64,000 nucleotides of DNA, from positions 124,001-188,000 of the forward strand of contig JAJPGT010000020.1 in NCBI GenBank assembly GCA_021325655.1. Reading direction: 5' to 3'. The notes beneath the pieces are model-generated. The model ran no database searches. It was not told the origin of the DNA and saw nothing but the letters and a program-made list of their open reading frames with translations. The stretch is from Pseudomonadota bacterium. Lineage in GTDB: Bacteria; Chloroflexota; UBA6077; JAJPGT01. Within the stretch, counting starts at the first letter, position 1. The number at the start of each line of letters is the position of its first letter. This document shows, in pieces, positions 16,568 through 24,555 of the stretch. The position numbers and the translations under genes were made by a program.

Positions 16568-17906
16568 TCCTGTCCTCCAGACGCACCTCGATGGCCCGGG
16601 CGTGGGCTTCGAGCCCTTCGGCACGCGCGAGCTCGATCGCCGGCGGCCCGATCCGGGCCAGCTCGTCGCGGCCGAACGAGAACACCGAGGTGATCTTCAC
16701 GAAGTCGTCGACGCTCAGCGGCGAGGCGAAGCGGGCCGTGCCGCCGGTGGGCATGATGTGGCTCGGTCCGGCGGTGTAGTCGCCCACACTCTCAGCGGAC
16801 AACTCCCCGACGAACACGCCGCCGGCGTTGCGGACGAGCCCGAGCCGGTCAAACGCGTCGCGCACGCACAGCGCCAGGTGCTCGGGGGCAAACTCGTTGG
16901 CAAGCTGGATCGCCTCCTCCACGCTGTCCACTACGACCACCGCGCCGCGCGCCGCCAGTGACTGCTCGATGATCTCCCGGCGCGGCGCCGCCGCCAGCAG
17001 CGCGCGCGCTTCGGCCAGCGCTGCCTCGGCCACCGCCTCCGAGGTCACGATCAGCACGGGCGAGGCAAGCGGGTCGTGCTCCGCCTGGGCCAGGAAATCG
17101 GCCGCCAGGTAGCGGGGCGAGGCGGAGTCGTCGGCAACAATCAGGCACTCGGTGGGGCCGGGCAGCCCATCGATACCCACCCGGCCGTACACGAGCTGCT
17201 TGGCCAGGACGACGAAGAGGTTGCCCGGGCCGACGATCTTGTCCACCCGCGGGATGGAGGCCGTCCCGAAGGCGAGCGCGGCAACGGCCTGGGCTCCGCC
17301 CACCCGATAGACCGCGTCGATGCCGGCCACGCGCGCCGCGGCGAGCAGCGCGTCGGCGACGCTGCCACCGGGACCCGGAGGGGAGACCAGGACGACCTCT
17401 GCCACCCCAGCTACGCGGGCCGGAATCGCCGCCATCAGCACGGTGCTGGGGTAGATCGCCCGGCCGCCCGGAGCGTATACCCCTACGCGCTCGATCGGGA
17501 TGATAAGCTGGCCCAGCGCTCCGCCCTCGGTCGTGAAGTCGATCCATGACAGCCGCTTGGCGCGGGTGTGGAAGCGCTGGATCCGCTCGGCTGCCGCCTC
17601 CAGCGCCCGGTACGTCTTTGGCGGCACCCGGCGCGCCGCGGCGTCGATCTCGTCCTGTGACACCCGCAGCTCGCCCAGCTCCACACCGTCGAAGGCGCGG
17701 GTGAGCTCGCGGACCGCCTCATCGCCACGCTCGCGCACCGCGGCGACGATCCGCTCGACCGCCTCCTGGGCGGTGCGCACCTCGCCGACCACGCGGCGGG
17801 TCCGCTCCAGCAGCGCCGGTGGTAGCTCCTCCGGCTCGATCCCCCGCTGCGCTAGCAGCACCCGGCGCGCCTCGTCCAAGCCGCGCAGGCGGCGGAGCGT
17901 CTCCAT
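16560..17906 (-). CDS. hisD: Histidinol dehydrogenase
   Basis: A 448-residue zinc enzyme that oxidises histidinol to histidine in two NAD-dependent steps. The ATG at 17906 overlaps the hisG stop as TGATG; two GTG codons just upstream are alternatives. Motifs include VGVYAPGGRAIYPSTVLMAA, the NAD-binding region VYRVGGAQAVAALAFGT, VGPGNLFVVLAKQ, and TECLIVADDSA, with a zinc-ligand region at FLAQAEHDPLASP. The late block FAPEHLALCV and the signature ESVGDYTAGPSHIMPTGG are also present. Length is normal for the family. Confidence 0.96.
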   Translation of the reverse strand: METLRRLRGLDEARRVLLAQRGIEPEELPPALLERTRRVVGEVRTAQEAVERIVAAVRERGDEAVRELTRAFDGVELGELRVSQDEIDAAARRVPPKTYRALEAAAERIQRFHTRAKRLSWIDFTTEGGALGQLIIPIERVGVYAPGGRAIYPSTVLMAAIPARVAGVAEVVLVSPPGPGGSVADALLAAARVAGIDAVYRVGGAQAVAALAFGTASIPRVDKIVGPGNLFVVLAKQLVYGRVGIDGLPGPTECLIVADDSASPRYLAADFLAQAEHDPLASPVLIVTSEAVAEAALAEARALLAAAPRREIIEQSLAARGAVVVVDSVEEAIQLANEFAPEHLALCVRDAFDRLGLVRNAGGVFVGELSAESVGDYTAGPSHIMPTGGTARFASPLSVDDFVKITSVFSFGRDELARIGPPAIELARAEGLEAHARAIEVRLEDRSA

Positions 17907-18985
17907 CACCACGGCCTCTCCCCCTGCAGCATGCCACGCGCGCGCCTGCCCACCGGCTCATCACGCTCCAGGCGCAGCCCCAGCTCCCGCTGGAGTGCCT
18001 CGAACGACCAGGCTTTGTGCTCGAACACGTACCGGATCGGCACCGCGGTCACGTCGGCCGCCCCGGCCCGGCGCAGCGTTTCTACCGCTTTCAGCAGGAC
18101 CGACGCCTGGACGACGACCGTCACGGCGAACCATGGCTCGGCCTCCGCCAGCTTCGGAAAGACTCGAGCCACCGTGGGGCCACGCAGCCCGGCGACGTCA
18201 CCATGCGCGGTGACCAGCCGCGCCACCGCTTCGGCCGACTCGCCCTTGATGTTCGCGGTCAGGCTGAAGTACTCCCGCGCCCGCAGCGTCGCCTCGATGA
18301 ACTCCAGCAGCGTCCGCGTCAGGCGCAGCTTGTCCGGGTCGGCCCGCAGGCTTGCGCGGTTGCCGATCAGGCACGCCTGAGAGGTAAGGAGCGTCCCGCC
18401 GGTAATCGGCTTCAGCCGATTCTCGCGCAGCGTGACACCGCTGGACGAGATGTCGCAGATGATGTCTGCGTAGCCGAGCGCTGGCGCCGCCTCCATCGCC
18501 CCGGTCGACTCGACGAGCGTAAAGAAGTTGATCCCATGGTCGTACAGGAACTGCCGAGTCAGATTCGGGTACTTGGTCGCCACCCGCAGCTCCCGCCCGC
18601 GCGCACGCAGCGCCGCCGCGACCTCGGCCAGGTCGGTCACGCTCTCGACGTCGATCCAGCCATCCGGCACCGCCAGCACCAGGGCGCAGCGGCCAAAGCC
18701 CAGCTCCGGCTGGAGCAGCACAACCGGGTCATCCTCCTCCTGGTGCTCGCGGACGACGTCGTAGCCGGTAATGCCCAGGTCCACGGTCCCCTCGCTGACC
18801 TTGGCGTAGATGTCGGCAGCGCGCTGGAACAGCACCTCCACCCCGGGCAGGGAGCGGATGATCGCCCGGTACTGTCGGGGATTGGGGCGGTCCACCGCCA
18901 GGCCGCAGGCATGGAGGAAGGCGAGGGTCTCCTCCTCCATGCCCTTGGAGGGGAGCGCCAGCCGCAGGCGTTGCCCGCTCACCAT
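17906..18985 (-). CDS. hisG: ATP phosphoribosyltransferase, long form
   Basis: The first committed step of histidine synthesis: PRPP plus ATP to phosphoribosyl-ATP. The protein is 359 aa from ATG 18985 (GTG 18991 and GTG 18982 are alternatives). The N-terminal catalytic part starts LRLALPSKGMEEETLAFL, with DLGITGYDVV and a substrate region near YADIICDISSSGVTLREN. A C-terminal HisG_C-type regulatory domain, seen as FAVTVVVQASVLLKAVETLR then AAD VTAVPIRYVFE, marks the long form, which is inhibited by histidine directly and does not need HisZ. At about 360 residues it is longer than the usual 280-300. It abuts the hisS-like gene upstream. Confidence 0.9.
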   Translation of the reverse strand: MVSGQRLRLALPSKGMEEETLAFLHACGLAVDRPNPRQYRAIIRSLPGVEVLFQRAADIYAKVSEGTVDLGITGYDVVREHQEEDDPVVLLQPELGFGRCALVLAVPDGWIDVESVTDLAEVAAALRARGRELRVATKYPNLTRQFLYDHGINFFTLVESTGAMEAAPALGYADIICDISSSGVTLRENRLKPITGGTLLTSQACLIGNRASLRADPDKLRLTRTLLEFIEATLRAREYFSLTANIKGESAEAVARLVTAHGDVAGLRGPTVARVFPKLAEAEPWFAVTVVVQASVLLKAVETLRRAGAADVTAVPIRYVFEHKAWSFEALQRELGLRLERDEPVGRRARGMLQGERPW

Positions 18986-18991
18986 CGCCAC

Positions 18992-20551
18992 CTACAACGC
19001 CCGCCGCGCCGCGGCCGGTAGCTCATCCAGCGGGACGCGCTCCTCCGCGTGGGCCCGCATCCGCCGCAGCAGCGCCACGCCCTGCTCCCGCTCGCGCTCG
19101 CCAATGAGCACTACCAGCGGGATGCCCGTGCGGTCGGCGCGGCGCAGCGCTCCGCGCGCCCCGAGGCCGCGCACGTCCAGTTCGACGCGCAGCCCGGCAG
19201 CGCGCAGCGACTCGGCGGCGCGGATCGCCAGCGGCGCGTCCTCCTGAGCGAGCGGGACCACCAGCACCTGCGCGGCCGGCTCGACCGCCGGCCGGGCGAG
19301 GTCCTCGGTAAGCGCCAGGTCCACCCGCTCCAGCCCGAAGGCGAAGCCACAGGCGGGCACCGGGTCGTGGCCGCCAAGCGCGCGCACCAGCTCGTCGTAG
19401 CGGCCGCCGCCGCAGAGCTGCAGGGAGCCCTGAGCGGACTCGTGGTAGATCTCGAACACCAGCCCGGTGTAATACCACAGGCCCCGCCCAAGGCTCAGGT
19501 CCACGCAGATCTCGGCCGGCGCCGCGCCATAGCAGTGGAACATGTCGAGCGCCTGGCGAATCTCCGCCAGCGGGCTGGTCGGCAGCGCATGCTCCGCCAG
19601 GAGCTGCTCCAGCGCCGGCAGGGCGCGCTCGGGCGGCCCAGCCAGATCGCGCAGGCGGACGATGAACGCAATCGCCGTCCGCACTGCCGGGCTCGGGTCG
19701 GCGCGCCCGGCCTTGTCCAACAGGCGGGCGACGATCTCCTCGACGGCGCGGCTCCCACCCTCCAGGGGCAGCCCGCCGAGCGCGAGCAGGTCGGCGGCGA
19801 CACGCGTCGCGCCCCGCTCGCCGAAGCGGGCGACGAACTCGTGGAGCAGCCCCGCCTCGGGCTCGTCCAGCCCAAGCGCGCCATTGCCGCCGGGCTGGGG
19901 AAAGCCGAGCAGGCCGAGGATGCGCTCCGCGACAGCCTCGGGCTCGGCGCCACGCCGCGCCAGATGCTCCATCGCACTGAGAATGAGCGTCTGCGCGTGC
20001 TCTGAGAGGCCGAGCTGAGCGAGCAGCCGCAGGACGACTCCGAGGTGTCCGACCACCAGCCGATACCCGCTCAGGCCCACGGCCTGGAGCGCGTCGCACG
20101 CAACCCGCAGAATCTCCGCGTCGGCCAGCGGACCGCTGGCACCGATACATTCCACCCCCACCTGGGTAAACTGGCGGAAGCGCCCTCGCTGGGGCTTCTC
20201 GTAGCGAAAGGTGGGGCCGGCGTAGTGCAGCCGCAGCGGCAGGGCGCGCTCCTGCATCCCGTTAACGTAGGCGCGCATCACCGAGGCGGTGAGCTCCGGG
20301 CGGAGACACAGGCGGCGATTCCAGTGGCTGAAGGTGTACATCCGGGCGGTCATCTCGTCGCCCGACTTGCGCAGGAACAGCTCCAGCGGCTCCAGCACCG
20401 GAGTGTCGATGGCCTGGTAGCCGTACAGCTCGAAGAAGCCCCGCAGGCGATCGGCCAGGGCGTGCAGTCGCGACGCGTCCGGCGGCAGATAGTCGTTCGT
20501 GCCGCGGACCCGCTGGACTTCTGGCAGTGGGGCGAGCGAGCTGGTTTGCAT
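18992..20551 (-). CDS. hisS: Histidyl-tRNA synthetase-like protein (hisS or hisZ-like)
   Basis: A 519-residue class II synthetase-like protein. It has motif 1 and 2 regions (LRPELTASVMRAYV and FRYEKPQRGRFRQFTQVGVE), the histidine motif block GRGLWYYTGLVFEIY, CGGGRYDELV, and a motif 3 region ACGFAFGLERVDL. The last 100 residues form an anticodon-binding-type domain (AAQVLVVPLAQEDAP to LRRADRTGIPLVVLIGERE), which favours a real HisRS over the regulatory paralogue HisZ, which lacks it. Oddities: an insertion of roughly 90 residues between motif 2 and the histidine block, and Trp where HisRS usually has Asp in RGLDYY. A long-form HisG beside it would not need HisZ, but a regulatory role cannot be excluded. 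Confidence 0.8.
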   Translation of the reverse strand: MQTSSLAPLPEVQRVRGTNDYLPPDASRLHALADRLRGFFELYGYQAIDTPVLEPLELFLRKSGDEMTARMYTFSHWNRRLCLRPELTASVMRAYVNGMQERALPLRLHYAGPTFRYEKPQRGRFRQFTQVGVECIGASGPLADAEILRVACDALQAVGLSGYRLVVGHLGVVLRLLAQLGLSEHAQTLILSAMEHLARRGAEPEAVAERILGLLGFPQPGGNGALGLDEPEAGLLHEFVARFGERGATRVAADLLALGGLPLEGGSRAVEEIVARLLDKAGRADPSPAVRTAIAFIVRLRDLAGPPERALPALEQLLAEHALPTSPLAEIRQALDMFHCYGAAPAEICVDLSLGRGLWYYTGLVFEIYHESAQGSLQLCGGGRYDELVRALGGHDPVPACGFAFGLERVDLALTEDLARPAVEPAAQVLVVPLAQEDAPLAIRAAESLRAAGLRVELDVRGLGARGALRRADRTGIPLVVLIGEREREQGVALLRRMRAHAEERVPLDELPAAARRAL

Positions 20552-20648
20552 CCCATCGCGCCGCCAGGGCGGCCGGGCCGGGATTGTAACACAGGGTCCC
20601 GGGGCCCCTCCGGAATGAGCCTGGCGGGCGAGGAGGTGAGCTGGTGGG

Positions 20649-22058
20649 TCAGCGCCCGCCGGTGTCGCGCAGGTGGCGCAGCAGCGCCGTGACCACCGCA
20701 GGATCGAACTGCGCTCCGGCGGAGCGCTCCAGCTCCGCTGCGGCCATCTCCGGCGACAGCCGGCCGCGATCCGGCCGGTCGGTGGTCATCGTATCGTACG
20801 CGTCGGCGACAGCGACGATGCGCGCCAGCAGCGGGATCTGCTCGCCGGCCAGCCCCCGCGGATAGCCCTGCCCGTCCCAGCGCTCGTGGTGCGCCAGGAT
20901 GACCTCCGCCACCGGCGCGAGCGCGGCGACGTCCCGCAGCAGCGCGCTGCCAATTTCGGGATGGCGCCGCAGTTCCCGCCGCTCGTCCGGCCCCAGCGGG
21001 CCCGTGCTGGTGAGGATGGCGTCCGAAACCCCGATGAGGCCGATATCATGGAGGATTGCGCCCAGCTCGAGCGTGTGCCGCTGCGACTCAGAGAGCTGCA
21101 GCCGTGCGGCCAGGGCGAGACTGTACTGGCGGACCCGTTCTACGTGTTCCGCCGGGTAGCCAGCGCGCACCTCAACTGCCCCGGCGACCGCCATGAGCAT
21201 TCGTAGGAGCGCGGGCTGCGTCCCGCCAGTCTCCACGGTTCCGTCCCATGGAACGCCCGGGCTGCCGCGGGCCTGGCCCCCGGTTTCGACAGCCGGTAGC
21301 CCGGCGCCAGCCGGCTGCACCGCTGCCAGCAGCGCTCGCAGCGCGCGCGCCTGCTGCGCCAGCGGATCCTCGCGCAGCGGCAGCTCCAGGCGGAAGCAGG
21401 TGGGGGAGCCGGGCTCCAGGATAAGCGAGCCGCCCGCCGCCTCTGCGGCCCGGCGGGCCACGGCTAGGCCCAGCCCGAGCCCGCGCATCCTGCGGGTGGC
21501 GAACGGCTCTGCCTGGCGGAACGGCTGGAAGATCACGGGCCGGAGCTCGTCGGGAATAGGATCGCCGTCGTTGATGACCCGCAGCACGAGCCGTGGCGGC
21601 TCCCCGGCCAGGCGGGCACTGACACGCACCTCGCCTCCGACCGCGCCATGGCGGAAGGCGTTGTCGAGCAACTGCTCCAGCACGAGAGACAGCCGCTCGT
21701 AATCGACCGGGGCGCTGGCCGCTTCTGGCGTGACCTCCAGCGTCACCGGAAGCCCGCCGGCGAACTGTTCGACCAGCGCGGGCAGGCTCGCCGGAGCGCG
21801 GCCCCGCGCGGCTCCGCCGCGGCTCGTGCTCACCTCGTCGAAGGCAGTCAGCTCGGAGACGAGCCGCGCCAGGTCGGCGGCCCGGCCACGGATAATCCCC
21901 AGGTAGCGGCGCAGCGTGTCGGTATCTGTGAGGACGCGCTCATCATCCAGCAGCGCCAGGTATCCGACGATCGTCGTCACCGGGGTGCGGAGCTCGTGGG
22001 ACAGCAGCGAGGTATAGACCTCGTACGGGGCTGCTGCTTCTCCAACGATCGGCGGCAT
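20649..22058 (-). CDS. Histidine kinase-HD-GYP fusion protein
   Basis: A 469-residue soluble protein with two signalling modules. A HisKA dimerisation domain starts almost at once, with His21 in SHELRTP, followed by a HATPase_c domain (LDNAFRHG N-box near 130, RGLGLGLAVARRAAE G-box near 195). From about 290 to the end is an HD-GYP domain with HDIG at 337-340, HPEIG, HHERWDGQGYP at 390-400 and an AYDTM block, so c-di-GMP phosphodiesterase activity is predicted. There is no membrane segment or PAS/GAF sensor, so the input must come through a partner. It is divergent from the NarL-type kinase and faces the histidine genes. Confidence 0.86.
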   Translation of the reverse strand: MPPIVGEAAAPYEVYTSLLSHELRTPVTTIVGYLALLDDERVLTDTDTLRRYLGIIRGRAADLARLVSELTAFDEVSTSRGGAARGRAPASLPALVEQFAGGLPVTLEVTPEAASAPVDYERLSLVLEQLLDNAFRHGAVGGEVRVSARLAGEPPRLVLRVINDGDPIPDELRPVIFQPFRQAEPFATRRMRGLGLGLAVARRAAEAAGGSLILEPGSPTCFRLELPLREDPLAQQARALRALLAAVQPAGAGLPAVETGGQARGSPGVPWDGTVETGGTQPALLRMLMAVAGAVEVRAGYPAEHVERVRQYSLALAARLQLSESQRHTLELGAILHDIGLIGVSDAILTSTGPLGPDERRELRRHPEIGSALLRDVAALAPVAEVILAHHERWDGQGYPRGLAGEQIPLLARIVAVADAYDTMTTDRPDRGRLSPEMAAAELERSAGAQFDPAVVTALLRHLRDTGGR

Positions 22059-22209
22059 ACCCGCTCCCTGATGGCTGCCCAGCGCTTCGCGACGGCCGGC
22101 GCGGGCCTTCCCGCCCCACTGTCGCCTTGCTTCTCTATTTGGACCAGCCAGGAGCGGCTAAAGGACCGCACCGGCTGGGAGGAGGTAGGAACGGGGCCGA
22201 AGACTTGCT

Positions 22210-22237
22210 ATATACTCGGCAGCCGCAGGGACCGGGG
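22210..22237. repeat. 28-bp direct repeat, copy 1
   Basis: An exact 28-base copy (starting ATATACTCGGCAGCCGCAGG and ending with GACCGGGG) lies in the divergent region between the HD-GYP kinase gene and the NarL-type kinase gene. The second copy is 61 bases downstream. This copy contains a TATACT hexamer and an AGGGA motif but is followed by GGCTCGG instead of a start codon. Confidence 0.9.
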
Positions 22238-22270
22238 GCTCGGAATCGTCACCGTTGCCTCGCCGCGGAC

Positions 22271-22298
22271 ATATACTCGGCAGCCGCAGGGACCGGGG
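22271..22298. repeat. 28-bp direct repeat, copy 2, carrying the ribosome-binding site of the kinase gene
   Basis: An identical copy of the repeat at 22210. Its AGGGA serves as the ribosome-binding site, and its final G is the first base of the GTG start of the downstream kinase gene. The TATACT hexamer could act as a -10 element, though no good -35 is seen at 16-18 bases. Confidence 0.88.
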
Positions 22299-22987
22299 TG
22301 AGCCAGGTGCCACGACGAGCCGACGATCGGGCCGCCTCCCAGCTCGTCATTCGGGCGTACGAGACCGAACGGGCGCGCCTGGCGCGGGAGCTCCACGACG
22401 GGCCAGTGCAGATCCTGGCGAATGCGATCTTCGAGCTGCAGTACTGTGAGACGCTGCTCGAACGTGATCCGGAGCAGCTCCGCGCGGCGCTGGCGCATGT
22501 TCAGAACGACCTCAAGGAGAGCCTGAACGAGCTTCGGCGGGGCGTGCTCGACCTGAAGCCCAGCCCCCTGGCAGAGCTGGGCCTGGCTCCAACGCTGCGC
22601 CACTACGGCGCAGAGTTCGAGCGCCATTTTGGGATCAAGACGCGCGTGGAGGTCGAGGCGCTGGACGACCGGCCGAGCGGCGACGTGGAGGTCGCCGTCT
22701 TCCGCGTCGTCCAGGAAGCGCTGCACAACATCCGCAAGCACGCGCGCGCCACCCGCGCCCGGATCGTGGCCCGGTGGAAGGATGATGTGCTCCTGGTGCG
22801 AGTAGAGGATAATGGCTGTGGATTCACGCCCACCACGACGCGTCGACCGCTGACGTTCGGACTGACCACCATGCGCGAGCGTGCTGAGCTCATCGGGGCG
22901 AGCCTCTCCTTTCGCCGCCGCCGGGGTGGCGGGACGGTGGTAGAGCTGGCAATCCCGCGTGAGCGCCTGCTCCCGGAGGCGCCATGA
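22298..22987 (+). CDS. NarL-type sensor histidine kinase (cytoplasmic)
   Basis: A 229-residue kinase of the HisKA_3 (NarX/LiaS/DegS) type. GTG 22298 is preceded by AGGGA at six bases, supplied by the second copy of a 28-bp repeat. The phosphoacceptor His33 is in RLARELHDGPVQ. The ATPase domain has FRVVQEALHNIRKHARAT (N-box), VEDNGCGF and FGLTTMRERAELIGASL. There is no transmembrane or PAS segment before the dimerisation helix, so it senses a cytoplasmic signal or takes input from another protein. It overlaps the response-regulator gene by four bases (ATGA), so the two form a pair. Confidence 0.93.
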   Translation: MSQVPRRADDRAASQLVIRAYETERARLARELHDGPVQILANAIFELQYCETLLERDPEQLRAALAHVQNDLKESLNELRRGVLDLKPSPLAELGLAPTLRHYGAEFERHFGIKTRVEVEALDDRPSGDVEVAVFRVVQEALHNIRKHARATRARIVARWKDDVLLVRVEDNGCGFTPTTTRRPLTFGLTTMRERAELIGASLSFRRRRGGGTVVELAIPRERLLPEAP

Positions 22988-23706
22988 CGCAGCCCACGGC
23001 CCCCACCCATCTCATTCGCTTGCTGATCGTGGACGACCACCCGCTGTTTCGCCATGGCGTACGCTGGGCGCTGTCCAATGAGCCGGGTTTCCTGGTGGTG
23101 GGCGAAGCCTCCAGCGGCGAAGAGGCGATCCGGCTCGCCCGCGAGCTCCGCCCGGACATCGTTCTGTGCGACATTCACCTGCCCGACACTTCGGGTCCCA
23201 CCGCTGGGCTCGAGCTGGCGCGCTTCCTGAAGCTGCGCTTCCCCGAGATGCAGGTCGTGCTGATGACGGCGTTCGACGACGAGGACCTGGAGTTCGAAGC
23301 GGCCAAGGTCGGCGCGGCCGGGTTCTTCCTGAAGGACACCCCGCCGGCGCGGCTGATGGAGGGGCTGCGCCGCGCGGCGCGTGGGGAGTCACTGCTCGAC
23401 GCCTCGGTGCTGCAGCGTCCCCTGGTGGCCTCGCGCGTGCTGGCCCAGATGCGCGAGCTGCAAACCGAGGCGCATGAGATCGAGCCGCTGTTCGTGCCGC
23501 TGTCGCCACGCGAGGTCGAGATCCTCGAGTACATCGCCCGCGGCAACAGCAACAAGCAGATCGCCCGCGCGCTCCGGATCAGCGACCAGACGGTGAAGAA
23601 TCACATTACGTCCATTCTCCGCAAGCTCGCGGTGAACGATCGCACCCAGGCCGTGGTGCTGGCACTCCGCCAGGGGTGGATCCGGGTGGACGAGCGGCAG
23701 CGCTAG
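22984..23706 (+). CDS. NarL/FixJ-family response regulator
   Basis: A 240-residue DNA-binding response regulator. The receiver domain has VDDHP (acidic pocket), phosphoacceptor Asp63 in LCDIHLPD, Thr in LMTAFDDE and Lys117 in FFLKDT. A LuxR-type helix-turn-helix covers about 170-235: LSPREVEILEYIARGNSNKQ, ISDQTVKNHITSILRKL, VNDRTQAVVLALRQ. Its cognate kinase is the preceding gene, with a 4-base overlap. The next genes are the Tad pilus locus, 576 bases downstream, which makes the pilus promoter a plausible target (inference). Confidence 0.95.
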   Translation: MTQPTAPTHLIRLLIVDDHPLFRHGVRWALSNEPGFLVVGEASSGEEAIRLARELRPDIVLCDIHLPDTSGPTAGLELARFLKLRFPEMQVVLMTAFDDEDLEFEAAKVGAAGFFLKDTPPARLMEGLRRAARGESLLDASVLQRPLVASRVLAQMRELQTEAHEIEPLFVPLSPREVEILEYIARGNSNKQIARALRISDQTVKNHITSILRKLAVNDRTQAVVLALRQGWIRVDERQR

Positions 23707-23955
23707 CCGCCAGCCCACACATTACAGCCCCCGACTGGCGCAGGCAGAGCGCGGAGCAGCAACGATGCTCAGTGTCCCGCCCGCTTGGCTGCCCACGACC
23801 GACAAGGGAGCCCGGCAGCCAGACGGCCCAGGCGGTGCTCGTTGCCGGGGCGCGCCCTCCTCCACTCGGCGCCTTCGCCTGCGTATACTCCACCGGCGCG
23901 GGCCGGGAACGCGCCAGTCGGCCGGCCGATGGGCACTCGCCCTGCCGGGCCCATT

Positions 23956-23980
23956 AGTACCTGGGGATTAGGTACTTTTT
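23956..23980 (+). terminator. Rho-independent terminator
   Basis: Perfect 7-bp stem AGTACCT / AGGTACT with a 7-base loop, followed by a T-rich tail (TTTT). It lies just upstream of the pilus promoter and would insulate it from transcripts of the kinase/regulator genes. The stem is only moderately GC-rich for this genome, but the T-tract is clear. Confidence 0.65.
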
Positions 23981-23995
23981 CACATGCCCCGGGCC

Positions 23996-24024
23996 TTGCC
24001 AACCCCTTAATGACCCCCTAGAAT
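23996..24024 (+). promoter_or_regulatory. Predicted housekeeping promoter of the flp-tad operon
   Basis: TTGCCA at 23996-24001 and TAGAAT at 24019-24024 are separated by exactly 17 bases, a good sigma-70/SigA fit. Transcription would begin near 24031, giving a leader of about 250 bases before the Flp pilin ATG. The spacer is C-rich. Confidence 0.6.
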
Positions 24025-24282
24025 CCGACGAAGTTTTAGAGTGGCGCCAGAATGGTGCACGCAATCCGAGCTGAGAGATGACAGGGGGTGAAGCCAGGCG
24101 GATCGAGCGCGGTCAGGGAGGCATTGGGGCGTTGCACACATGCGTTCCCATTATCTCAGTCTTCGTTCATCGCACTCCTCCCTGGCTATCGACCACATCG
24201 ACGGCGTGGCAGCACCTCGTGGCAGATCTCAACATCACATCATCCTCTTTCCACAAGAGGAAAAAGAAAGGGAGACTTCCGA

Positions 24283-24429
24283 ATGCAGCTTCACAATCGA
24301 ACAGAGGGCCAGGGACTCGTCGAGTACGGTCTAATCATCGCACTGGTCGCCGTGCTGGCCATCGCCGGTCTGGTGATCTTTGGGCCTGCTATCTCGAGCC
24401 TCTTGATGAACCTCGGCAGCAGCGTCTAA
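24283..24429 (+). CDS. flp: Flp/Fap-type pilin
   Basis: A 48-residue prepilin for the Tad pilus. The short leader ends in EGQGLVEYGLII, the class III prepilin site: cleavage after Gly leaves Glu at +5. One hydrophobic helix follows (LIIALVAVLAIAGLVIFGPA), then a 13-residue tail. The ATG at 24283 is preceded by AAAGGGAG at eight bases; the longer open frame upstream has no comparable site. A strong hairpin follows the gene and probably sets pilin mRNA above the assembly genes. No prepilin peptidase (TadV/CpaA) is in this window. Confidence 0.93.
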   Translation: MQLHNRTEGQGLVEYGLIIALVAVLAIAGLVIFGPAISSLLMNLGSSV

Positions 24430-24452
24430 TCCGCGCTTTCGGCACCTCAGGC

Positions 24453-24484
24453 GGGGCGGCTCCGGTGTCGGGGCCGCCCCTTTT
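24453..24484 (+). terminator. Terminator/attenuator after the pilin gene
   Basis: Perfect 8-bp stem GGGGCGGC (24453-24460) / GCCGCCCC (24473-24480) with a 12-base loop and TTTT right after. Positioned between flp and cpaB, it is probably a partial terminator that gives excess pilin transcript. Confidence 0.8.
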
Positions 24485-24555
24485 GAGTGCGAATGCTCGT
24501 TGAACCGAGCAAACAGCCGGAGCCGGCTCGATCCTATACGGAAAGGTAGCCGCCA

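Larger units (their letters stand above)
23707..24282. other. 576-base region between the response regulator and the pilin gene
   Basis: No credible protein gene is seen. The region holds a short hairpin with a T-tract at 23956-23980, a good promoter at 23996-24024 and then an approximately 250-base leader before the Flp pilin. The leader has no match to a riboswitch core I can recognise. A partial CTGAGA-type motif near 24070 lacks the rest of a TPP element. Confidence 0.6.

Noticed and set aside
24060..24120. Possible TPP riboswitch (CTGAGA-like motif) in the pilin leader
   Set aside because: Only the short CTGAGA piece is seen. The ACCTGAT and GGTTAG-type parts and the helices are missing, and a pilin operon is an unlikely TPP target.
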